The notes beneath the pieces are model-generated. The model had not been told where the DNA came from. It saw nothing but the letters and a program-made list of their open reading frames with translations, and searched no databases. DNA of 64,000 nucleotides from Macrothele yani. Taxonomy: Eukaryota; Arthropoda; Arachnida; Araneae; Macrothelidae. The stretch covers positions 117,675,072 to 117,739,071 of the forward strand of contig CM076999.1 of assembly GCA_039090855.1 (NCBI GenBank), written 5' to 3'. The position numbers and the translations under genes are program-made. Every line of letters starts with the position of its first letter. Within the stretch, counting starts at the first letter, position 1. Shown here piece after piece: positions 55,444-64,000 of the stretch.

Positions 55444-55520
55444 AATAAACGTAAAAAATGGGGAAGTAAACCTTTGGGTTTACTTCCCCATTTTTTAAAT
55501 ATATTCTATACCATTGGTTC
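55444..55520 (+). terminator. 3' end element: AATAAA, perfect hairpin, ACCATTGG box
   Basis: AATAAA 55444-55449. Perfect 20-bp arms 55453-55472 and 55477-55496 with a four-base loop (ATGGGGAAGTAAACC on the left). ACCATTGGTTC 55510-55520. Confidence 0.85.
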
Positions 55521-55879
55521 CATCAAATTATTTGAATTAAAATATATCTGAAGAAAACTTTTTATGTCAAATCTATTCCACCAATATATGTACTTCAAGT
55601 TGAACCTGTAGACTTTTTGTAAATATTCTTAATTAACAAAAGTTTTAATTTTATATGTAAAGTAATGATTTCCTCAGTCTCAATCAAAAAGCAGTTCATC
55701 TCGAAATAAATCAAATGTGAGGAACATGACGACAGGTTTTTATTAATGAAAATTAATGAAGATATTCCCTTTAAACAAAATTGTCACTCAAATCATAAAA
55801 TCCTATAATGGGGAAACCAGACAAGATATTGGCTACAATGGATTTTGTAATGTAAGAATAACTGAATATCTATGGTAAA
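55521..55879. other. A+T-rich spacer
   Basis: No ORF or repeat of note. Confidence 0.3.
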
Positions 55880-57470
55880 ATTATTTTCCCTTATCTTGCC
55901 ACAGAATATATCAACCGGTATATTTACTTCGAGTTCAGGGTAATCATGGATACATTATAAAATTACATAAAAATAAAATAATTTACGGGACTGACAATAG
56001 ATCTATATATTGTCAGTCCCGCACATTATAAAATTACATAAAATAAAATAATTTACGGGACTGACAATAGATCTATATATTGTCAGTCCCGCACATTATA
56101 AAATTACATAAAATAAAATAATTTACGGGACTGACAATAGATCTATATATTGTCAGTCCCGCACATTATAAAATTACATAAAATAAAATAATTTACGGGA
56201 CTGACAATAGATCTATATATTGTCAGTCCCGCACATTATAAAATTACATAAAATAAAATAATTTACGGGACTGACAATAGATCTATATATTGTCAATCCC
56301 GCACATTATAAAATTACATAAAATAAAATAATTTACGGGACTGACAATAGATCTATATATTGTCAGTCCCGCACATTATAAAATTACATAAAATAAAATA
56401 ATTTACGGGACTGACAATAGATCTATATATTGTCAGTCCCTTTTATTATAAAATTACATAAAAATAAAATAATTTACGGGACTGACAATAGATCTATATA
56501 TTGTCAGTCCCGCACATTATAAAATTACATAAAATAAAATAATTTACGGGACTGACAATAGATCTATATATTGTCAGTCCCACTTACATTATAAAATTAC
56601 ATAAAAAAATAATTTATAAACATATCAGTGCATAATAATATATAATATTTAAATAAAAAAATACCTATTGTAAAAATATTATTATTCTAAATATAAATTT
56701 TAATTAACCAGTATATTATTAAAAAAAATTCTACTAATTACATGTATCATTTCAAGGGGTGGACGCGGGTGGGTAAGTATAATACATAGTATATAATTTA
56801 TAATATTTAAATAAAAAAATACCTATTGTAAAAATATTATTATTCTAAATATAAATTTTAATAACCAGTATATTATTTAAAAAAATTCTACTAATTACAT
56901 GTATCATTTCAAGGGTGGACGCGGGTGGGTAAGTATAATATATAATATATAATTTATAATATTTAAATAAAAAATACCAAATTATTATTCTAAATATAAA
57001 TTTTAATAACCAGTATATTATTTAAAAAAATTCTACTAATTACATGTATCATTTCAAGGGTGGACGCGGGTGGGTAAGTATAATATATAATATATAATTT
57101 ATAATATTTAAATAAAAAATACCAAATTATTATTCTAAATATAAATTTTAATAACCAGTATATTATTTAAAAAAAATTCTACTAATTACATGTATCATTT
57201 CAAGGGTGGACGCGGGTGGGTAAGTATAATACATAATATATAATTTATAATATTTAAATAAAAAATACCAAATTATTATTCTAAATATAAATTTTAATAA
57301 CCAGTATATTATTTAAAAAAAATTCTACTAATTACATGTATCATTTCAAGGGTGGACGCGGGTGGGTAAGTATAATATATAATATATAATTTATAATATT
57401 TAAATAAAAAATACCCATTGTAAAATTATTAAAATTATTATTCAAATAACTTTTCCTACAAATTTATTTC

Positions 57471-57526
<56 letters not shown>

Positions 57527-57530
57527 TTTA
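55880..57530. repeat. hr-like block 2: hairpin array plus 152-bp repeat array and A/T tract
   Basis: A leader like that of block 1 (ACCGGTATATTTACTTCGAG), then nine 70-71-bp units with the palindrome CGGGACTGACAATA...TATTGTCAGTCCC (starts 55986, 56056, 56126, 56196, 56266, 56336, 56406, 56477, 56547). Then five units with GGACGCGGGTGGGTAAG (about 56761 to 57352), then about 48 A and a short T run. Single-base variants in a few arms. Confidence 0.85.
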
Positions 57531-58147
57531 GAAAGTTTCTAAAATAATAATTTACAATAAGTATTTTTATTTACATGTCTTATCTCACCACAAGATATAC
57601 CAAGCGGTATATTTACTTCGAGTTGAGGGTAATCATGGATACATTATAAAAATAAAAGTAAAATTACATAAAATAAATAATTTACGGGACTGACAATAGA
57701 TCTATTTATTGTCAGTCCCGCACATTGTAAAATTACATAAAATAAATAATTTATAAACATATCAGTGCATAATAATTTATAATATTTAAATAAAAAAATA
57801 CCTATTGTAAAATTATTATTCTAAATATAAATTTTAATAACCAGTATATTATTTAAAAAAATTCTACTAATTACATGTATCATTTCAAGGGTGGACGCGG
57901 GTGGGTAAGTATAATATATTGTATATGATTAATAATATTTAAATAAAAAATTCCTAATTATTATTCTAAATATAAATTTTAATAACCAGTATATTATTAA
58001 GAAAAAAATTCTACTAATTACATGTATCATTTCAAGGGTGGACGCGGGTGGGTAAGTATAATACATAATATATAAATTATAATATTTAAATTAAAAATAC
58101 CTATTGTAAAATTATTATTCTAAAAACTTTTCCTACAAATTTATTTC

Positions 58148-58188
<41 letters not shown>

Positions 58189-58200
58189 TTTTTTTTTAGA
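57531..58200. repeat. hr-like block 3, short version
   Basis: Leader identical to block 1 over about 150 bp, one palindrome (57685-57720), two 152-bp-type units and a final A-then-T tract (58152-58198). Confidence 0.85.
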
Positions 58201-58286
58201 AGAAATAAATATTTGATTGAAAATAATAATAATCACAGATAATCTTTTTCTTTGGTATTAAATTATTATTATACTCTAATATTATC

Positions 58287-58816
58287 ATGATTGCCTTGGA
58301 ATCTCTTCAGTTACTCTTTAGAACCAGCCGAGACGGAAAATGGATTACTCAACCTTACGAACTTATTGATAAACGTATTGTTGTACCTGTGGATACGCCA
58401 ATTGATAAATACGGCATTGATTTTATGTTGAAATTGACTTTTAACTATCCCGTGATTGTCACTTTTTACTGCGGGGAAAAACAACTTCATTGTATGGTCA
58501 AAGAATAACATTTTCCGGATTTGAAACTGATGGAGAATATAAACAGTTTAAACTTTTGAATATGGATCTGTTGGATAACCCAAAAGACATGGAAAGGGCT
58601 CTACAGCAAATCAAGACATTAAAACTAAAAGTCTATAGTGTTAAAGAACGTAATGCTCATAGAATACGTACTGATGGAGAAGATGTCGTAGATGGTATAT
58701 TTTGTGGTGCCACGAAACAAAAATCTGATATTCATTATACCACTGTCTATGAACAGCGTGATATATATTTATTTACCTATGAAATTTGCTTTGGAGAACA
58801 TGTTGAAGTGTTTTAA
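58287..58816 (+). pseudogene. Unrecognised gene in two frames
   Basis: The first frame (58287-58508, 73 aa) starts with an ATG and has a non-repetitive, strand-rich sequence (DKRIVVPVDTPIDKYGIDFM, LTFNYPVIVTFYCGEKQL). The second frame (58490-58816, nominal TTG start) begins where the first stops making sense and reads SGFETDGEYKQFKLLNMDLL and DIYLFTYEICFGEHVEVF. It has no start codon of its own, so the two look like halves of one gene broken near 58490. Not recognised. No clear TATA is seen upstream, where hr block 3 ends. Confidence 0.5.
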
Positions 58817-58989
58817 AGAATGTAGATTTTTTTAAAGAATTAAAGTATTTTCTCTAAATTATTGGGTTTATTTGTAACACAATTTCATCAATATAACAAC
58901 AGTAGCATCAACAATGTAGAGTACTTATATCAACGCAGAGTTCATCAATAGGATCATTATATTTATAAAGTTTTTTATGGATCACATGC

Positions 58990-59345
58990 TCAATAAAACC
59001 GTTGGTAAACAGGATGTGATGAAATCGGATATGACATAAACAGGATGTTTAAACAGGATATGATGAAATCGGATATGACATAAACAGGATGTGATGAAAT
59101 CGGATGTGTGGGCTGAAATCGGATGTGACATAAACAGGATATGATGAAATCGGATGTGTGGGCTGAAATCGGATATGACATAAACAGGATATAATGTAAA
59201 CTGGATGTGTGGGCTGAAATCGGATGTGACATAAACAGGATATGACGTAAACTGGATGTGTGGGCTGAAATCGGATGTGACATAAACAGGATATGACGTA
59301 AACTGGATGTGTGGGATGAAATCATATGATGAAACCTGATGTGAC
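58990..59345. repeat. Minisatellite upstream of 59414
   Basis: Units combining AAACAGGATATGATG, AAATCGGATGTGACATA and GTGTGGGCTGAAATCGG. Echoes the ACAGGATATGATGAAA units upstream of 47544. Confidence 0.85.
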
Positions 59346-59360
59346 GTAAACAATTTTGAC

Positions 59361-59413
59361 TATAAATACTCAAGCTGCTCGACGTGTGTAGCAGACAGTC
59401 TGTATTTACGATC
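59361..59413 (+). promoter_or_regulatory. TATA box and leader of 59414
   Basis: TATAAATA at 59361-59368, initiator-like GCAGACAGTCTG at about 59391, and ATG at 59414. Confidence 0.65.
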
Positions 59414-61383
59414 ATGACTGAAGACATTGTTATTGAACCTGATATAGATGTATACATGGATGTGGATTCACCTCCACCGTTAGTAATAGATTTGGATAAA
59501 TGGGAAGATTCCTCAACTTTAAACAGTCCACAGGATCTACGCAGTCCACAGGATCTACGCAGTCCACAGGATCCACGCAGTCCTTGCAGTTTACAAGATC
59601 CACGCAGTTTACAAGATCCACGCAGTCCACAGGATCTACGCAGTCCTTGCAGTTTACAAGATCCACGCAGTCCTTGCAGTTTACAAGATCCACGCAGTCC
59701 TTGCAGTTTACAAGATCCACGCAGTCCTCACAAACTACAAGATCCACGCAGTCATTGCAAGGATCCTCACAAACTACAGGATCCACGCAGTCCTCACAAA
59801 CTACAGGATCCACGCATCAAATATCCTGAACTGAAGAAAGTACTTAATCAAACTAACGGTGTGTGGTCCGTTGCCTCTAAAGCCACTACATCAAGATCCT
59901 CTAATGCCACTACGTCTGTTGCCTCTAATGCCACTACATTTGATGGGAATGCCACTACATCAAGGACCTCTAATGCCACTACATTTGATGGGAATGCCAC
60001 TACATCAAGGACCTCTAATGCCACTACATTTGATGGGAATGCCACTACATCAAGGACCTCTAATGCCACTACATTTAAGGGAAATCAAGCAGCCGCTACA
60101 TTTGTTGACGCCACATCAACGTTTAAGGGAAATCAAGCAGCCGCTACATCTGTTGACGCCACATCAACGTTTAAGGGAAATCAAGCAGCCGCTACGTCTG
60201 TTGACTCTAATGACACTACATTTGTTGACGCCACATCAACGTTTAAGGAAATCAAGCAGCCGCTACGTCTGTTGACTCTAATGACACTACATTTGTTGAC
60301 GCCACATCAACGTTTAAGGGAAATCAAGCAGCCGCTACGTCTGTTGACGCTAATGACACTACATCTGATGGAAATCAAACCGTCACTACATCAAGGTTTG
60401 TTGCTTCTTATAAAATGAACATAATTAATACACCTGATATGATTAATAATTTTACTTTTCCACTTTTTACAATAGATCGAAATTCTTACATTCCAGTAAC
60501 TCTTACACCAGTAGCAAATAATTTGTTTAAAATCAGTCCATCTCAGCAACCAACAACACAAAAACCAACAACACAACCAACAACACAACCAACAACACAA
60601 CCAACAACACAACAGCAATCAACAACACAACAGCAATCAACACAACAACCAACACAACAAACAACACAACAGCAACCAACACAACAGCAACCAACACAAC
60701 AACCAACACAACAGCAACCAACACAACAACCAACACAACAGCAACCAACACAACAACCAACACAACAAACAACACAACCACCAACACAACAAACAACACA
60801 ACCACCAACACAACAAACAACACAACCACCAACACAACAAACACAACAACCAACACAACCAACACAACAGCAACCAACACAACAGCAACCACAACAGCAT
60901 CCAACACACCGGCAAAAAACCAATTTCACGAAACAAGAATTATTGGAAATGTTAAATCAAACAAAACTTAAAAAAGATAATAACTCTCATGCAAGTTTAA
61001 GATTTCATTTGTTAACTACACTTTTAAAATTTAAGCTAAAGTACCGTTCTGGAATAAATTATAAGAACTTCGTGGAATTTCATAATAAGCGTAAGTGCTT
61101 CAAAATCATGTATGCCGTACTTGATGAGTATTATAACAAACTGATTTCTATGCAAGAAAAATGCATTTCCTTATTTTTTATTAATGAAGCACAAAAAAAT
61201 GAAGTACAGCACAACATTGAATATGCAAAGTCTGAACTCATAATTTTACATAAAAAGGTGGAGGATATTCTACAAGAATGCAATAAAAGTTGTAATATAT
61301 GGAATAATTTAATGCAATCTTTGAAAAAAATGGAAGATGTGACTGTACCGCAAGTGTTTGATGCTAGATACAAACCGTACTGA
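59414..61383 (+). pseudogene. Multi-repeat protein gene broken by one frameshift
   Basis: I start at the ATG 59414. The GTG at 59384 lies too close to the TATA box. The acidic N-terminus (MTEDIVIEPDIDVYMDVDS) is followed by three successive repeat fields: RSPQDL / RSPCSLQDP, then ATTSRTSNATTFDGN (45 bp), then TFKGNQAAATSVDATS (48 bp). At about 60247 a G run is one base shorter than in sister units. The frame then runs out at 60418, while the original register passes straight into the ORF 60415-61383, whose ATG is internal. That part has Gln/Pro/Thr repeats (QQPTQ) and a unique, helical C-terminus of about 165 aa (FTKQELLEMLNQTKLKKD, ending QVFDARYKPY). Unknown function. Confidence 0.6.
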
Positions 61384-61429
61384 TGAGTAAAAACAAAACT
61401 GTACTTGCATCCCAAAATTATATCCATCT

Positions 61430-61780
61430 CATATTTTTCTTAATAATGTTGCCTATCTCATATATATTTTTCTCAATAATGTTGCCTATCTCATATATAT
61501 TTTTCTCAATAATGTTGCCTATCTCATATATATTTTTCTCAATAATGTTGCCTATCTCATATATATTTTTTTCTCAATAATGTTGCCTATCTCATATATA
61601 TTTTTCTCAATAATGTTATATTTGTCTCAATAATGTTGAACATCTTATATTTGTCTCCATAATGTTGAACATCTTATATTTGTCTCAATAATGTTGAACA
61701 CCTTATATTTGTCTCAATAATGTTGAACATCCTTATATTTATTTGTCTCAATAATGTTGAACATCTCAGATTTATCCTAT
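61430..61780. repeat. 32-36 bp tandem repeat after the gene
   Basis: About ten units of CTCAATAATGTTGCCTATCT or ...GTTGAACATCT with TATATTT. AATAAA of the gene at 61798-61803. Confidence 0.85.
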
Positions 61781-61849
61781 GATGATTTGAAACGTATAAT
61801 AAATATATGTATAAAAAAGAAATGAGCTTAATGTTTGATTTAAATTTTT

Positions 61850-62305
61850 ATTCATATATAAGTAACTTATATACATTAAAAATAATATATAACAATCTAT
61901 ATACATTGATGACAATTAAAATAAAAAAAAATATTTACAAAATATTTGCAACATATCTTGCATCATAATTAAAAACAATATATAACAATCTATATATATT
62001 GATGACAATTAAAATAAAAAAAAATATTTTTCAAAATATTTGCAACATGTCTTGCATCATAATTAAAAATAATATATAACAATCTATATATATTGATGAC
62101 AATTAAAATAAAAAAAAATATTTTCAAAATATTTGCAACATGTCTTGCATCATAATTAAAAATAATATATAACAATCTATATATATTGATGACAATTAAA
62201 ATAAAAAAAAATATTTTCAAAATATTTGCAACATGTCTTGCATCATAATTAAAAATAATATATAACAATCTATATACATTGATGACAATTAAAATAAAAA
62301 AATAG
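61850..62305. repeat. 93-bp tandem array derived from the 3' end of the 62306 gene
   Basis: Five units with CAATCTATATATATTGATGA, AATATTTGCAACATGTCTTG and CATCATAATTAAA. On the minus strand the units encode FNYDARHVANIL, a diverged repeat of the gene's own C-terminus (FNYDPNSQDMLTFANIL). Confidence 0.8.
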
Positions 62306-62481
62306 TTACAAAATATTTGCAAATGTCAACATATCTTGCGAATTTGGATCATAATTAAATGCTGTGTAATTTGGATAAACTGTATCATTTACCACTTGCA
62401 TTTTCTGAATATCAAACAAAGATAAGTCAGTCATGGTTGATTCTTCTTTAGAATCCCGCGTCAACCAAACAAAATCTTCAT
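62306..62481 (-). CDS. C-terminal end of an unrecognised gene, cut by the gap
   Basis: About 57 residues on the minus strand: EDFVWLTRDSKEESTMTDLS onward to FNYDPNSQDMLTFANIL and a stop at 62306-62308. Non-repetitive and acidic, with no family recognised. The start lies in the 100-base gap. It is convergent with the 59414 gene. A minus-strand polyadenylation signal is at about 61847-61852. Confidence 0.55.
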
Positions 62482-62581
62482 NNNNNNNNNNNNNNNNNNN
62501 NNNNNNNNNNNNNNNNNNNNNNNNNNNNNNNNNNNNNNNNNNNNNNNNNNNNNNNNNNNNNNNNNNNNNNNNNNNNNNNNN
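62482..62581. other. Assembly gap, 100 N
   Basis: Exactly 100 N, the usual placeholder for a scaffold join of unknown length. Confidence 0.98.
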
Positions 62582-63992
62582 TATCACGTGATAATATCAT
62601 GTGAGCGCCCTGCTGATAATAGCATGTGAGCGCCCTGCTGATAATAGCATGTGAGCGCTCTGCTGATAACATCTTGTGATTGCCCTGCTGATAATAGCAT
62701 GTGATTGCCCTGCTGATAACATCATGTGATTACCCTGCTGATAACATCATGTGATTACCCTGCTGATAACATCATGTGATTACCCTGCTGATAACATCAT
62801 GTGATTACCCTGCTGATAACATCATATGATTGCCCTGCTGATAACATCTTGTGATTACCCTGCTGATAATATCATGTGATTGAATTCTTTATTTCCACAA
62901 CATATTTTTAGCAACAAAATTTTTTCTCTCTTGAAACTGTACTCTTGCTGTTTCAATTGCATCAACACACATTAATGAACTTTCTGTTGATACAGTATCT
63001 ATTTAAATTATCTTTTCAAATTAACAAAAAGAAATCTTGTTTAAATTGTTTCAACACGGAAAAAAAAACTTTTAAATTATCAAAAGAAAGAATTATACAA
63101 AATAAAAGATGCTTACATTGATGGTTGAATTATAAAAGTTAAAAGCGGATCATCTCCAGTCTTGTCAAATGAAACGTCCACAGAATATAATCCTTCTGAT
63201 GTGTTGGTATCCATCGTAGAGATATCTAGAAGATGCATCAATGATTGTTTAATGGCTATCCATGGAATGGAAATTTTTAATGGAGGAATTTGAGATGTTC
63301 CATTATTTGAAGTTTCACCGTAGGCATTATTTGAAGTTTCACCGTAGGCATTATTTGAAGTTTCACCGTAGGCATTATTTGAAGTTTCACCGTAGGCATT
63401 ATTTGAAGTTTCACCGTAGGCATTATTTGAAGTTTCACCGTAGGCATTATTTGAAGTTTCACCGTAGGCATTATTTGAAGTTTCACCGTAGGCATCATTT
63501 GAAGTTTCACCGTAGGCATCATTTGAAGTTTCACCGTAGGCATTATTTGAAGTTTCACCGTAGGCATTATTTGAAGTTTCACCGTAGGCATTATTTGAAG
63601 TATCCTCATGCTTTACATGCAATTTAGGAGGGGGAAGTGGAATGCGTGAATACAGGCATTTTACTTTACGGGAAATGTTTTTTCTCCTCTTCATTCTTCG
63701 TTTGATCAACTTTATGGGGATATACTTTTTATCATATTCGTATGTCCCTGGGGGTGTTGGGAGATCATACTCCATATTTGCATAATTCTTACGAGAAATT
63801 GGTCGAAGTTCATACATGGCAAAAAAGAAGAATGGTGAAAATGAGTGCTTGCTCTTTTTATACTGTCCGGAAAGGATATTCTCTTATGTCATTTCCTGTG
63901 GATGTAGTCCTTCCCCTCTCTAATTATCAGTTTGTCTGTTTAAAATTATAATACATACAAGAAGGTTGATAAGAATAGGTACTTATTCCAAA
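62582..63992. repeat. Inverted copy of 52127-53537
   Basis: Every position pairs as x + y = 116119 with no net indel, with a handful of base differences (two D/N codons in the repeat, several in the minisatellite). It starts at the TATCACGTGATA palindrome directly after the gap. Confidence 0.95.
63113..63817 (-). CDS. Second copy of the GETSNNAY-repeat protein
   Basis: 234 aa, the same as 52302-53006 except for the N/D pattern in the repeat units. TATA at 63855-63862 (minus). The minisatellite lies downstream at 62582-62885. Whether it is a real second locus or an alternative assembly of the same one cannot be told here. Confidence 0.7.
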   Translation of the reverse strand: MYELRPISRKNYANMEYDLPTPPGTYEYDKKYIPIKLIKRRMKRRKNISRKVKCLYSRIPLPPPKLHVKHEDTSNNAYGETSNNAYGETSNNAYGETSNDAYGETSNDAYGETSNNAYGETSNNAYGETSNNAYGETSNNAYGETSNNAYGETSNNAYGETSNNAYGETSNNGTSQIPPLKISIPWIAIKQSLMHLLDISTMDTNTSEGLYSVDVSFDKTGDDPLLTFIIQPSM

Positions 63993-64000
63993 AAAAAAAA

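Noticed and set aside
58490..58816. A second independent gene starting at TTG
   Set aside because: No promoter, no ATG, and it begins exactly where the preceding frame ends, so one broken gene is simpler.
60533..60936. Three minus-strand ORFs with Val/Leu/Cys repeats that look like membrane proteins
   Set aside because: Antisense readings of the CAACAACC-type repeat encoding QQPTQ. No start context or promoter.
61990..62322. 110-codon hydrophobic ORF as a membrane protein gene
   Set aside because: It is the tandem array derived from the tail of the 62306 gene, and the hydrophobic parts are trailer DNA read through.

Overview
The window looks like arthropod nuclear DNA carrying an integrated, very repeat-rich element that resembles a large nuclear DNA virus. 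The host call rests on the stack of mariner, Tc1, pogo, hAT and Penelope-like transposons and tRNA-derived SINEs in the first 20 kb, on splice signals, and on RNA polymerase II-style promoters with TATA boxes and TCAGT-like initiators. I cannot name the species. The virus call rests on a BRO-N gene, tandem arrays of perfect palindromes like baculovirus 'hr' regions, compact genes each with its own TATA box and AATAAA, paralogous genes with no cellular look, and an 11-kb inverted repeat. No core replication, packaging or entry gene (polymerase, helicase, pif, terminase) is in view, so the viral family stays open.

Layout. 1-693: tail of a Penelope-like retroelement with its GIY-YIG nuclease. 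913-1122: possible last exon of an unrecognised host gene. 2300-19930: nested DNA transposons and SINEs, several with clear target-site duplications (hAT inside pogo, SINE inside a terminal inverted repeat, SINE inside SINE, hAT MITEs inside Tc1). At 20060 a SINE stops abruptly and the viral-type DNA begins. 20060-43572 is one giant palindrome: left arm 20060-31160, 1.4-kb spacer, right arm 32568-43572. Each arm holds an outward-transcribed gene with a probable non-coding first exon near the axis, ETS/CRE/CCAAT/TATA promoter-like stretches with no ORF behind them, GC-cored cruciform sites and many minisatellites. 43573-62481 is single-copy: the BRO gene, a 141-aa protein, a pair of paralogs with a shared C-terminus and gene-specific internal repeats (48423-49349 and 52302-53006), an acidic 161-aa protein, a lysine-rich paralog pair (53662 and 54693), and two further genes, all separated by minisatellites, hr-like hairpin arrays and A/T tracts. 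A 100-base gap (62482-62581) is followed by an inverted copy of 52127-53537.

How it fits together. The right-hand genes are short transcription units: a minisatellite or E-box-rich upstream region, TATA, a short leader, ORF, then AATAAA. In three of them the signal is followed by a long hairpin and an ACCATTGG box. Four loci carry frameshifts, which fits decay after integration, although uncorrected homopolymer errors would look the same. Tandem duplication has acted on every class of sequence here: inside ORFs, upstream of promoters, over gene 3' ends and over hairpins.
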